A stretch of 64,000 nucleotides of DNA from Prochlorococcus sp. MIT 0604 (GCF_000757845.1 NZ_CP007753.1:930001-994000); one strand, 5' to 3'; numbered from the stretch's first letter, positions 33,902 to 41,700 are shown. The notes: generated by a model not told the origin, from the sequence alone. Program-made: numbers and translations.

Positions 33902-34191
33902 AAAAATTTTATAAATTTCTTAAAAGTTTTCTATTTATATCACTATGGCTTATTTTATCCTCATTTTTAACCCAATATTGGAATACCTTTCATTGGGAAT
34001 ATGTTTACTTAAACTTCAGAATTATATTTGATAAAGAATTTTGGTTTGTTGTAGAAAAAATTCTTTTAGGATTTGATATTGGTTACTGGTTAGAAGAAGC
34101 ACTTAAATTCTTAAGTTATGAAATACCTAAAGAATCATTTAAATATTTACCAATTTATTTCGTATTAAAGTCTATTTGGATAAAGAATTAA
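33898..34191 (+). CDS. Unknown membrane protein, 97 aa
   Basis: N-terminal helix at about residues 9-28 (SFLFISLWLILSSFLTQYW) and aromatic-rich remainder (FHWEYVYLNF, FWFVVEKILLGFDIGYW). The C-terminus is basic. The start overlaps the preceding short frame. Not recognised. Confidence 0.55.
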   Translation: MKKFYKFLKSFLFISLWLILSSFLTQYWNTFHWEYVYLNFRIIFDKEFWFVVEKILLGFDIGYWLEEALKFLSYEIPKESFKYLPIYFVLKSIWIKN

Positions 34192-34200
34192 TTTCTATTT

Positions 34201-34743
34201 TTAATAGATTTTAATAAATTCCTTGAAATTCTTAAATAAAGTCGGTGAATGTATTTTTCTTAAAACGAATAAAGTTCCTTTATCACCTCTACAGATTCTA
34301 AGCTTATTGCTTAAATAAGTTATCTCTAACCACCCTAATTGTTCATTATTTATTTCTTTCATAGCCTTTATATTTTTTTTCCCAAATTTAGGACCAATAA
34401 CACCCGCATGCGTAAATTTGACCCCAATTTTTTTTTCATTAATGTAATTAAGTCTTATTAAAATACCAGTACCAATAATTGATTTTATTCCTCTAGGTTT
34501 AAGTAAATTAAGACCATTTAAATTTAAGGGGTCGAGAATTTGAAGGTTATCAATAAGAGGAGAATATTTTAAAAAAGGACTATTAGAACTACTCCACCTA
34601 AGCTCCCAAACACCCTGCAAATCATTTCTATCTTTGCTAAAGGAAAAATTATGATCAATTTCAAGTTGTTCGGCAATATTACGTATACCCTCTGAATTTG
34701 GAGATTTAAGAAGTAAATTTAATAAATCATTTTCGGTTTCCAT
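34201..34743 (-). CDS. PAP/fibrillin family protein
   Basis: A 180-residue protein with LQGVWELRWSSSNSPFLKYS, a lipocalin-like strand pattern, GTGILIRLNYINEKKIGVKF and WLEITYLSNKLRICRGDKGT near the end. This is the plastid-lipid-associated (fibrillin) family, proteins of thylakoid-associated lipid bodies in plants and cyanobacteria. A second member is at 37175-37945. Likely thylakoid-associated; ligand unknown. Confidence 0.75.
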   Translation of the reverse strand: METENDLLNLLLKSPNSEGIRNIAEQLEIDHNFSFSKDRNDLQGVWELRWSSSNSPFLKYSPLIDNLQILDPLNLNGLNLLKPRGIKSIIGTGILIRLNYINEKKIGVKFTHAGVIGPKFGKKNIKAMKEINNEQLGWLEITYLSNKLRICRGDKGTLFVLRKIHSPTLFKNFKEFIKIY

Positions 34744-34822
34744 TTAATAAACGCTGGGGTATATAGCTAAGGATAAATACTTACCTCCATGTGCTATATT
34801 CTACCCAGAATATGTTGATTTG

Positions 34823-35107
34823 ATGACAAAGAGCTATTGGCTTAAGAAAATTTCAATTCCAAATGCTGATTTATTTCTGGAATATATAAGGACAGTATTG
34901 CCTTGGATTAAATCTGTGGGAGGAGTAATAGTAAAAAGAGATTTAATACAAGAATCAACCTCAAATGAATGGGATGGAGGGCAGCTTGGATTAGTAATTG
35001 AATTCGAATCAAAATTTGCTGCTAAAAAAGCATTTTATTCTGAAGTATTTCAAAAATATCTGCAGTCTAGAGATTTAATGGAACTAGTTACTATAAGTAC
35101 TCTTTAA
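34823..35107 (+). CDS. DUF1330 family protein
   Basis: ATG at 34823 (a TTG is 3 bp upstream). MTKSYWLKKISIPNADLFLE, GQLGLVIEFESKFAAKKAFY and SEVFQKYLQSRDL match DUF1330, small ferredoxin-like proteins of unknown function. 94 residues, the usual size. Divergent from the fibrillin gene. Confidence 0.75.
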   Translation: MTKSYWLKKISIPNADLFLEYIRTVLPWIKSVGGVIVKRDLIQESTSNEWDGGQLGLVIEFESKFAAKKAFYSEVFQKYLQSRDLMELVTISTL

Positions 35108-35244
35108 AAAAATTAACCAATATCAACCTCATACAAACAACTTATAAGTATTTATTACTATTGAATTATTTATGTAATATTTATAACTTCACCAGCAATA
35201 GCATATTTTGCAAAATTTAATTGTAAAAGTAATTCGTTAATCAA

Positions 35245-35424
35245 ATGAACTATTCAACAGAAAAAGATGATTATTTGATGACAACTCCATATACAAAGAA
35301 AATTCAGCAAAAATTTGAAAAGGTTAAATCATTTTTAGAGCAAAATGGATTTAATCCTTCATCAGAGAGCTTAATGCAAGATATAGTTAGCTCAGAAGAA
35401 TATATTGCTAAAAATGGCTTATAA
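35245..35424 (+). CDS. Small soluble protein, 59 aa
   Basis: ATG frame MNYSTEKDDYLMTTPYTKKI, QQKFEKVKSFLEQNGFNPSS, ending EEYIAKNGL. A helical acidic small protein. Its stop is 5 bp before that of the convergent Psb34 gene. Confidence 0.5.
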   Translation: MNYSTEKDDYLMTTPYTKKIQQKFEKVKSFLEQNGFNPSSESLMQDIVSSEEYIAKNGL

Positions 35425-35428
35425 AATA

Positions 35429-35608
35429 TCAGAATATATTCAGAGTCCTTAAATAGTAAAAACCGCCTATTAGAAAAGGTAATAATATTCCAATAAATAA
35501 AAATATGGATTTCTTTGATTCGCCTTCTGATATGGGGTTAATTTCTGGTTCAATTGCAAAACCATTTTGTCTACCACCACTTTCGGTTGTATAACCTTTT
35601 TTATTCAT
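35429..35608 (-). CDS. psb34: Psb34-like photosystem II assembly protein (ssl1498 family)
   Basis: An ATG at 35608 gives MNKKGYTTESGGRQNGFAIE; the YTTExGGRxNxFAxEP motif is that of Psb34 (Ssl1498 of Synechocystis), a single-span protein that binds PSII assembly intermediates and interacts with Hlip-type proteins. Here the N-terminal motif is at residues 6-22, followed by a membrane helix (FLFIGILLPFLIGGFYY). 59 residues, near the usual length. The residue after GGR is Q instead of L, typical of divergence. Confidence 0.8.
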   Translation of the reverse strand: MNKKGYTTESGGRQNGFAIEPEINPISEGESKKSIFLFIGILLPFLIGGFYYLRTLNIF

Positions 35609-35693
35609 AAGAAAAATAATCTATGCAGATTATCTCATGTAAAAACTTATTTAAAAAAATTTTTTACATTTAGAATTAAACTAATTTTAAAAT

Positions 35694-35828
35694 CTAATAA
35701 TTGATTTCTATCTGAGATTTCAATTTGGCTGCTTTTTTTAAGAGACCTACAACTTCCTTACGGCCATTAGCAAATTCAGCCTTGTTTAGTAATTCGCTAT
35801 ATTTTTTTGTGATTTCTCTATGATTCAT
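35694..35828 (-). CDS. Small basic protein, 44 aa
   Basis: ATG at 35828: MNHREITKKYSELLNKAEFA then NGRKEVVGLLKKAAKLKSQI. Helical, basic and soluble. It follows the Psb34 gene's promoter side and may be a separate transcript. Function unknown. Confidence 0.5.
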   Translation of the reverse strand: MNHREITKKYSELLNKAEFANGRKEVVGLLKKAAKLKSQIEINY

Positions 35829-35914
35829 TTTGGTTATTATCTTCTATAAATTATAAAGTTACTAAAAAAAGTTTTTGTATAAAAGATATCAAAAAAGAGT
35901 TTAAGTACCTTTAC

Positions 35915-36217
35915 CTATTTAAACCAACCTTTTTTCTTTGGTTTAATCTCTTCTTTAATAACTTCTTTTTTTCTCCCAAATAATCCCTTTTTTTGGACTG
36001 TTAAATTCTCTTCAACAGGTTTAGATTTTCTGTTAAATAAGCCTTTTTTAGGTTCTTTTTTAATTGATTCTTTTTTGTCGGAAATCTTTGTTTTTTTAGG
36101 ATTTGATTTTGAATTTTTGGGTTTGCTATCTGCAAATAAAGTTTGATATACAAAAAAACCAAAAACAGCAAAGAAGCCTAATGCCTGTACTAGAGCAGTT
36201 CCAAGATTATCAAACAT
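35915..36217 (-). CDS. Membrane-anchored protein with KKGLF repeats, 100 aa
   Basis: A hydrophobic N-terminal segment (LVQALGFFAVFGFFVYQTLF, residues 9-28) is followed by a Lys/Ser-rich tail with recurring KKGLFxRK motifs (KKGLFNRKSKP, KKGLFGRKKEV and KKGWFK at the end). The repeats suggest binding to acidic partners or membranes. Start codon abuts the stop of the gene at 36218-36403 (1-bp gap). Confidence 0.6.
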   Translation of the reverse strand: MFDNLGTALVQALGFFAVFGFFVYQTLFADSKPKNSKSNPKKTKISDKKESIKKEPKKGLFNRKSKPVEENLTVQKKGLFGRKKEVIKEEIKPKKKGWFK

Positions 36218-36403
36218 TTAGGCCTCAACTTTGTATAGTGATTCTTTTTCTTTCGCTTCAATACATTTTTTATCATCAGACAAGCATTCAATTTCTGCCT
36301 TCTTCTCAGTATGAGAACTGCAGCCACCTGCATTTGCATTAGATGTTGAAAACAAAGTTAGTACCCCTAAAATTAAGGCGCATGAGGTGTTAATCGGTTT
36401 CAT
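36218..36403 (-). CDS. Secreted Cys-containing small protein, 61 aa
   Basis: From ATG 36403 the N-terminus MKPINTSCALILGVLTLFST is a signal peptide with cleavage near SNANA. The mature part is GGCSSHTEKKAEIECLSDDK, with three cysteines. A similar GGCxxH element occurs in the secreted protein at 50082-50315. The frame could start at 36439. Possibly a metal-binding or disulfide-bonded lumenal protein; unproven. Confidence 0.6.
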   Translation of the reverse strand: MKPINTSCALILGVLTLFSTSNANAGGCSSHTEKKAEIECLSDDKKCIEAKEKESLYKVEA

Positions 36404-36488
36404 GAATTTTATTTTTATTATGGAAAAATAATTTCGCAATTGCGAAGATAATCTTCTCTTCTGCTAAAAGTATCCCCTTTTTATATAT

Positions 36489-36668
36489 CTATTTGTAGTA
36501 ATTAACTAAATCGATAATTAATATTGCTAGTAATGAAAAACCTAAAATGAAAGGTAAATAAGGATATTTATTTAAAATTTTGTTTAGTTGATTTTTCGAT
36601 GTTTGTTTTTCCTTTTTCTTTTCTCTAGGTGGTAAGCCTAACTCTTCCCTTCTCTTAGCTTCTCCCAT
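36489..36668 (-). CDS. DUF2839-like small membrane protein, 59 aa
   Basis: The ATG at 36668 gives MGEAKRREELGLPPREKKKE, the MGEAKRR start typical of the DUF2839 family, followed by a membrane helix (LPFILGFSLLAILIIDLV). An ATG at 36701 in frame is less likely. Function unknown. Confidence 0.65.
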   Translation of the reverse strand: MGEAKRREELGLPPREKKKEKQTSKNQLNKILNKYPYLPFILGFSLLAILIIDLVNYYK

Positions 36669-36794
36669 AATTTTTAAACTATTTAAGACTATTTTATACA
36701 CTTAGAAAAAGTAGTGTATTGTTCTTGATTTAAATTATTAACGGTTAATTTAATTTAAATTTTGGATATATTAAAAATATATAAAAATAATTAC

Positions 36795-36902
36795 ATGATA
36801 GAAGTAGTTTGGTCAGTAAATATAATGATTGCAATTCTTATTATTGGTGTTGCCTGGGTTCTTTATTACATATTTACTTATGATCAAAAATTCACTTCCT
36901 AG
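36795..36902 (+). CDS. Small single-span membrane protein, 35 aa
   Basis: ATG frame MIEVVWSVNIMIAILIIGVA then WVLYYIFTYDQKFTS. One membrane helix. It lies 4 bp before the Nif11 gene and may be coupled to it. Confidence 0.5.
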   Translation: MIEVVWSVNIMIAILIIGVAWVLYYIFTYDQKFTS

Positions 36903-36906
36903 ATAA

Positions 36907-37089
36907 ATGTCAGATAAAGATCTAAGTAATTTTCTAAAAAAAATAGAGCAACTTAATCAAATTGCTGAGCTAATAAAAAATAATCCTAGTAAAAAGTTAT
37001 CCCTTTCAAAATGCAAGAATCATGATGAAGTAATTAAATTAACCACTGAATGGGGGTTTGATATTGGTAAAAGGTGGGGAGAATATTAA
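36907..37089 (+). CDS. Nif11-domain protein, 60 aa
   Basis: MSDKDLSNFLKKIEQLNQIA, helical pattern, then ending LSKCKNHDEVIKLTTEWGFDI GKRW, matching Nif11 (LxxFLxKVxxxxxLxxxL ... EVIxLAxExGFxI). Nif11 domains occur as stand-alone proteins and as leader peptides of ribosomally made peptides in cyanobacteria. No lanthipeptide synthetase is in this window, so this is a stand-alone form. Role unknown. Confidence 0.75.
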   Translation: MSDKDLSNFLKKIEQLNQIAELIKNNPSKKLSLSKCKNHDEVIKLTTEWGFDIGKRWGEY

Positions 37090-37174
37090 TTGATTTTATT
37101 ACCAGCATTATTAAAATTGCCATCAACTTCAAATTAAATTCCTAAGATTAATTAGTATTACTTGTATTGGAGTT

Positions 37175-37945
37175 ATGAAAGAAATTGGAGAGATAAAGTC
37201 AAATATATATAAAATAGCTGCTGTTACAGATAGAGGGCAAAGATTAAATAAATTAATTTCTCCTATGTATGAGGAAAAAGCTAATGAAATGGATAAATTG
37301 ATTGATGCTCTTAAGGACTTTAGTTTTGAAATGTCAGAAGAATTATTGTCTGGAGAGTGGGAATTGATTTTTTCTAATGTTGAATTATTTCGAAGTTCTC
37401 CTTTCTTCCTTGCTATTGAAAAGGCATTAAATGATGAATTTAAAAGTAATCTTTTTTTTAAATTACATCAATTGCAAGTAGGATCCTTTGGCATATCAAC
37501 TATTGGGAGAATTGCTCAAAAGATTGATTTTAAAAAAAAAGAATTTATATCTACTTTTGACACTACAATATTTGGACTCACAACAATTCCTATCTTGGGT
37601 TGGTTCAAACTATTGCCTACTTTTGGTGGAAGAGTAATAACCTTAGCAAGTGATTTAGTTTTAAGAAATAATTTACTTGATATGAACTTACAAAAGACAA
37701 AAGTTTCCAAAGTTGATGGACTTAATAAGATTCCATTATTTAGTGAATTACTTATGGATAGATGGTATCCAGTTAAAGAGGTATGGAATAAGTTACCTTG
37801 GAATAAAGAATCGCCAAATTGCCAGGTTTCAATTGTATATTTAGACGATGAAATGAGAATTATGCAGGATATGTATGGGTCTATTTTTATTTATATAAGG
37901 CCTTCAATTTCCTTGTTGAATTCAAATAAAATCTCTTATGATTAA
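37175..37945 (+). CDS. PAP/fibrillin family protein, longer form
   Basis: A 256-residue protein with the fibrillin blocks LLSGEWELIFSNVELFRSSP, then strand-rich regions FGLTTIPILGWFKLLP and a C-terminal VSIVYLDDEMRIMQDMYGSIF. The N-terminal helical part (about residues 1-60) is like that of other cyanobacterial PAP proteins. Together with 34201-34743 it is one of two fibrillins in 4 kb. Thylakoid-associated is the expected location. Confidence 0.7.
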   Translation: MKEIGEIKSNIYKIAAVTDRGQRLNKLISPMYEEKANEMDKLIDALKDFSFEMSEELLSGEWELIFSNVELFRSSPFFLAIEKALNDEFKSNLFFKLHQLQVGSFGISTIGRIAQKIDFKKKEFISTFDTTIFGLTTIPILGWFKLLPTFGGRVITLASDLVLRNNLLDMNLQKTKVSKVDGLNKIPLFSELLMDRWYPVKEVWNKLPWNKESPNCQVSIVYLDDEMRIMQDMYGSIFIYIRPSISLLNSNKISYD

Positions 37946-38050
37946 TTAAAACACTGAATAATATTTTGTAATTTATAGGATAAATCTATTAAAAATTTAT
38001 TTTAAAGATTAATTAATAAAAACATCTCACATCTTAAAATCAAATAGGTT

Positions 38051-38067
38051 ATGTTCATAATGAACAT
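38051..38067. promoter_or_regulatory. Perfect 8-1-8 palindrome before the 38077 gene
   Basis: ATGTTCAT-A-ATGAACAT is a perfect dyad ending 9 bp before the ATG of the TM2-like gene, followed by a T-rich run. The size and position fit an operator or an upstream terminator-like element. No regulator can be named. Confidence 0.45.
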
Positions 38068-38076
38068 TTTTTTATT

Positions 38077-38391
38077 ATGCTTAGAAATCAAGAAAAAAAT
38101 TCAGTTGTTAGAGGAATATTCCTAATAGGAGGTTGGGGCTTAGGTCTTGACAGATTCTACGAAGGAGATAAAAAAGGTGGCTTTTTATCAATCATTGGTT
38201 GGAGTATCACATTTTTAAGCTTTATCTTTCTTAAATGTTCAGGTTATGAATATGTTGAAGGTGTGAAAAATTATTCAGATTATTCCCCTAACCCTTTAAT
38301 AGTATTACCTTTACTGGCAGGAGCATATGGTGGCTTTCTAATAATTAAGAAGGCATTTAGATTAGCAAAGCAATTTGAGAATGCTGAATAA
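38077..38391 (+). CDS. TM2-like membrane protein, 104 aa
   Basis: GIFLIGGWGLGLDRFYEGDK resembles the TM2 domain pattern (Gx-GxDRFYxG), and two hydrophobic spans follow (GGFLSIIGWSITFLSFIF and PLIVLPLLAGAYGGFLII). Small TM2 proteins are of uncertain function. The palindrome above lies immediately upstream. Confidence 0.6.
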   Translation: MLRNQEKNSVVRGIFLIGGWGLGLDRFYEGDKKGGFLSIIGWSITFLSFIFLKCSGYEYVEGVKNYSDYSPNPLIVLPLLAGAYGGFLIIKKAFRLAKQFENAE

Positions 38392-38409
38392 TAATAACAG
38401 CAGGCAAAT

Positions 38410-38571
38410 TCAAGATAATAATCCAGATCCTTTCAAATAAAATTTAAATAAAAGAATTACTAAAAGGTTTACTATTACTAAGGCTACTAAACCATTTCTG
38501 TTCTTTACATCTAATTTCTTGACTAAACTAGAAAGATAAACGACTGGATTTTCTGGCTCTTTATTATCCAA
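38410..38571 (-). CDS. Small membrane protein with TTG start, 53 aa
   Basis: A TTG-initiated frame MDNKEPENPVVYLSSLVKKL then GLVALVIVNLLVILLFKFYL and GSGLLS. The helix and soluble N-terminus echo the C-terminal part of the next gene upstream on the same strand (38668-39042). Moderately supported. Confidence 0.4.
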   Translation of the reverse strand: MDNKEPENPVVYLSSLVKKLDVKNRNGLVALVIVNLLVILLFKFYLKGSGLLS

Positions 38572-38667
38572 ATTTTATTTAAATATTAATTTGACAAGAA
38601 AATATCACAGTTTCATTTGAAGAATCAAAATTGTAAAGATGATTATCCAAAAAGAAATAAATAATTT

Positions 38668-39042
38668 CTAACCCATAATTCCTGCATTTCTTAAAAACGC
38701 TTTACCCATATTGCCAATTACAAAAAACAGAGACAAATTAATTAAAAGGATTATTAATAATGCCAACATTTTATAGTTTGGATTAGTTGAAATGCCATCA
38801 AATCCATTATTAAGAAATCTTTTAAAAAGTGATTTGTCAAGTTTTGATTTTTGTTGCTCAGAATCAAGTTTTACTTTTTCTTCTGAAGAATCTTGACTAC
38901 TTGCTTTCTCTAGAAATTCTGTAAATGCTTTAACATTTTCTTCTTTTTTAATCCCCTCATTAAGATCTTTATTGTCTTCATTCAAATTGGAGGGCGATTC
39001 GATTGAATTATTTTCCTCAGGATTAAGTTTTGAATCTTCCAA
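38668..39042 (-). CDS. Acidic membrane-anchored protein, 124 aa
   Basis: An acidic, Ser/Asn-rich N-terminal 85 residues (EENNSIESPSNLNEDNKDLN) precedes a C-terminal membrane helix (MLALLIILLINLSLFFVIG) and tail. The disordered N-terminus suggests a scaffold or linker protein. Unknown family. The downstream small gene has a similar tail. Confidence 0.55.
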   Translation of the reverse strand: MEDSKLNPEENNSIESPSNLNEDNKDLNEGIKKEENVKAFTEFLEKASSQDSSEEKVKLDSEQQKSKLDKSLFKRFLNNGFDGISTNPNYKMLALLIILLINLSLFFVIGNMGKAFLRNAGIMG

Positions 39043-39075
39043 ATTAGTATTAAATGCTAGGAGTATATTACACCA

Positions 39076-39111
39076 TAAAAAAAACCCACTCGATCAATTG
39101 AAGAGAGGGTT
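39076..39111 (-). terminator. Rho-independent terminator, reverse strand
   Basis: On the reverse strand AACCC-T-CTC pairs with GAG-T-GGGTT (one mismatch) around an 11-nt loop, followed by an eight-T run (39076-39083). No annotated reverse-strand gene ends here; it may terminate a small RNA from about 39090-39220. Confidence 0.6.
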
Positions 39112-39222
39112 AGCTAAGGTTAAAGTTCTTAATTAAATAATAATTTATTTTAATTAAATTTGCGGTTGTGACATAATGTAGTTTTAGTTTAGATTAAATT
39201 CAAGGCGATTTTTTTAGTACAT

Positions 39223-39429
39223 ATGTTGGATGCGAATACTAAAAAGGCATGTAAAGATGATCCCACAATAAGAGAAATTAAAATCAGAAATATAGAACAT
39301 GCTATTGAACAAGCAGAATTGATAATAAAAGAATCAAAAATGAGCCAAGAAGAATTAATCTTCTTAAAAAGAAAAATATCGGACTCAAGACAGGATTTAG
39401 AAATACTTTATTTAATGAAAATTCAATGA
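39223..39429 (+). CDS. Helical soluble protein, 68 aa
   Basis: MLDANTKKACKDDPTIREIK then heptad-like helices IEHAIEQAELIIKESKMSQEE and LKRKISDSRQDLEILYLMK. Predicted coiled coil. Function unknown. Confidence 0.55.
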   Translation: MLDANTKKACKDDPTIREIKIRNIEHAIEQAELIIKESKMSQEELIFLKRKISDSRQDLEILYLMKIQ

Positions 39430-39544
39430 ATATAAAATTTTTTAATCTGTAAAAGAATTGAATTTTGCAAAGAAAATTAATTTGTATATTTGAAGACTTA
39501 TAAAGTTTAAAGAGAATGTAAGAATTTTTATAAAGTTTCTAGTT

Positions 39545-39646
39545 ATGTCTAAAAATAATCTATATATACCTTTAAAGGTTGTTCCATACATCTTCATCTC
39601 AATTACTGCTATAGCAATAACAGCAGCTACATATGTAATTACTTAG
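39545..39646 (+). CDS. Small single-span membrane protein, 33 aa
   Basis: ATG frame MSKNNLYIPLKVVPYIFISI then TAIAITAATYVIT. A single membrane helix at the C-terminal end. Resembles small subunits of thylakoid complexes in size, but not recognisable. Confidence 0.45.
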   Translation: MSKNNLYIPLKVVPYIFISITAIAITAATYVIT

Positions 39647-39710
39647 CTCTATAAGCTATGTAAAGTTTTTAGATATTAAATAAATTAAAATATTTGTAAT
39701 AACTAATTGT

Positions 39711-39953
39711 ATGGATAAATTCAAAATAGCAATTTTTACAATATCAATAATCATATTTTCCCTTATCGGGATTAAAAAATTCATTTATATAAATCAAGTT
39801 AAAGATTTAAAAAATAAAGAAGCATCATTCTTAAATGAATCTATACGTGTTTTAAATGAATGCTTCGATCTAGAAAATAAAAATAAAAGAACTCTTAATA
39901 AATCAATTGAATTAATTGAGTATTGCTTAGAGGAATATGGATATAAAAACTGA
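39711..39953 (+). CDS. Membrane-anchored helical protein, 80 aa
   Basis: N-terminal helix (FKIAIFTISIIIFSLIGIK) then a charged helical domain NKEASFLNESIRVLNECFD with two cysteines. Signal-anchor type protein. Unknown function. Confidence 0.55.
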   Translation: MDKFKIAIFTISIIIFSLIGIKKFIYINQVKDLKNKEASFLNESIRVLNECFDLENKNKRTLNKSIELIEYCLEEYGYKN

Positions 39954-40097
39954 TTTCAAAACTTGAATGATGAATTTCCTTAATACTCCACTAATATGCA
40001 AATAAAAATAATATGCAAATAAAAAATTTCTCATCAATAGTCTTGTTATGTTCCATAATTTTTTATTAATAATATTTTCCTAATTTAATTTTTTAAA

Positions 40098-40505
40098 ATG
40101 ACTAAAGTTAAATGTTCTTATTTAGGAAATTTAAACTGTGAGGCTATTCATCTACAATCTGGAAGTCTTATTAGAACTGATGCACCTTTAGATCACTGCG
40201 GTAAAGGTGAAAGTTTTTCCCCAACTGATTTATTAGCAACATCTCTAGGTACTTGCCTGCTAACCATTATGGCAATCAAAGCTAAGTCGAAAGGATTTGA
40301 TTTGAAAGGTATATATTTAAATATTGAAAAAGTAATGACACAAAATAGCGAGAGGAAGATAAAAGAACTAATAATAGATATTTTTATACCAGAGAGCACT
40401 TCTAATGAAACTATTAATTTTTTGAAAAAAGCTTCCAAAGAATGTCCAGTTACAAGAAATTTATCTCAAGAAATAGATATTAAAATTAGTTGGCATAATG
40501 GATAA
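40098..40505 (+). CDS. OsmC-like peroxiredoxin family protein
   Basis: A 135-residue OsmC-fold protein: GNLNCEAIHLQSGSLIRTDA, GKGESFSPTDLLATSLGTCL with the peroxidatic Cys (about 54), and KECPVTRNLSQ with the second Cys (about 115). OsmC proteins reduce organic hydroperoxides in the cytoplasm. The two-cysteine arrangement is intact. Confidence 0.85.
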   Translation: MTKVKCSYLGNLNCEAIHLQSGSLIRTDAPLDHCGKGESFSPTDLLATSLGTCLLTIMAIKAKSKGFDLKGIYLNIEKVMTQNSERKIKELIIDIFIPESTSNETINFLKKASKECPVTRNLSQEIDIKISWHNG

Positions 40506-40534
40506 ATCTCAAAAATAGTATTACATAAAAAATA

Positions 40535-40651
40535 ATGAAATACTTCATTGGAATAGTCATTCTTTTATTTGGGATTTATATAATGACAAACTTGGCATTA
40601 AAGACTAGGTATACAAGAAAAAGACTTTCAAAAGGAAAAAAAATCTTATAA
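40535..40651 (+). CDS. Small basic membrane protein, 38 aa
   Basis: ATG frame MKYFIGIVILLFGIYIMTNL then a basic tail LKTRYTRKRLSKGKKIL. One membrane helix. Follows the OsmC gene by 30 bp. Confidence 0.45.
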   Translation: MKYFIGIVILLFGIYIMTNLALKTRYTRKRLSKGKKIL

Positions 40652-40717
40652 ATTTTAATATTGCAGATCAAGGAAATAGATTTATTTTTGTACCGACAAT
40701 TAAGGCATATTTTAGTT

Positions 40718-41002
40718 TTATTTTTTCACTATTTTTTGGTCAATCAAACTAATCAAAGGGATCATGAAATTTACATTTATTCCAACAGTGCACCATGTGT
40801 AAATAATAAGAAAAAATATTTTTATAAATAAATTAGGGGGTAAGTTGAAAAATATTTTGAAAAACCCTCCAATGAATAATACCAATATTCCAATTTGAAA
40901 AAGACCTTTGATTATCCATTTAAGTCCATTTTTTTTAATGTTTATATAAAACAAGAAAAAAACAAAACTACATAACACTAAATATATAAAATTTATGATC
41001 AT
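40718..41002 (-). CDS. Unknown membrane protein, 94 aa
   Basis: Three hydrophobic stretches (about residues 2-20, 35-52 and 58-84; with LVLFIGGFFKIFFNLPPNLF). Very basic ends. Function unknown; composition typical of inner-membrane proteins. Confidence 0.55.
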   Translation of the reverse strand: MIINFIYLVLCSFVFFLFYINIKKNGLKWIIKGLFQIGILVLFIGGFFKIFFNLPPNLFIKIFFLIIYTWCTVGINVNFMIPLISLIDQKIVKK

Positions 41003-41141
41003 CTTTTAGAGAAAATCTAATAAACTTGCCATTATCAAGGCATGATGACAATTATCACTTTTTTATCTACTAATTTTTTTTAAAAATGGAAAAGTTATAC
41101 AAAAAACAATAAAAACAATTTATTTTTTTTTTACTTTTAAC

Positions 41142-41525
41142 TTAAAACATTTTCGATTTTAGTAAATCAACTCTTTTTTGATTCACTCCCAAATCACTTT
41201 CTCCAACTCTTGATTCTGATCTTATTGATAAGATGTTTGATTCAGGTAGAAAGGATACTTCTAAGTCGTCTACATACTTCATCCATTTACTGGTTGCCTC
41301 AGCATGAAGATAATCGCCATCTATTTCTACAATCTCAGTTCTTGGAGTGTTTTCGATAAATGTTTTAATCTCTTCAAAAGGTTTTTCAATATTGTTTACC
41401 TCCCATTCCTCTCTTACACAATGAGCAATCTCTACACAAGGTTTTAGTTCTATATGTGAAGCAAATGATGAAGAAGGGAATGAGAAACTTGAACAAATTA
41501 AAATTGCTAAAAAAAGTATTTGCAT
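41142..41525 (-). CDS. DUF1499 family secreted protein
   Basis: Signal peptide MQILFLAILICSSFSFPSSS, cleaved near SFA. The mature part matches DUF1499: PCVEIAHCVREEW with Cys pair, FLPESNILSIRSESRVGESDLGVNQKRV near the C-terminus (quoted in parts: LSIRSESRVG and SDLGVNQKRV). 127 residues. Lumenal or periplasmic. Function unknown. Confidence 0.8.
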   Translation of the reverse strand: MQILFLAILICSSFSFPSSSFASHIELKPCVEIAHCVREEWEVNNIEKPFEEIKTFIENTPRTEIVEIDGDYLHAEATSKWMKYVDDLEVSFLPESNILSIRSESRVGESDLGVNQKRVDLLKSKMF

Positions 41526-41653
41526 TAACAGAAGAATTTAACAACCCATAATCTAGCTAATTAAATTACAAATTTATAATGAAGACCTAATTATTTTGGA
41601 AGAAAGCATATATGTTTTTATATTCAGAATTTAATATGTATTTCTAATAGTAC

Positions 41654-41687
41654 AAAAAAAAGATCCCTTCTTAAGGGATCTTTTTAA
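41654..41687. terminator. Bidirectional Rho-independent terminator
   Basis: AGATCCCTT and AAGGGATCT form a 9-bp stem with a 3-nt loop, flanked by A-rich and T-rich runs on both sides. Works in both directions; the reverse-strand transcript through the 16-aa frame at 41701 probably ends here. Confidence 0.75.
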
Positions 41688-41700
41688 AAATTGATTTACA

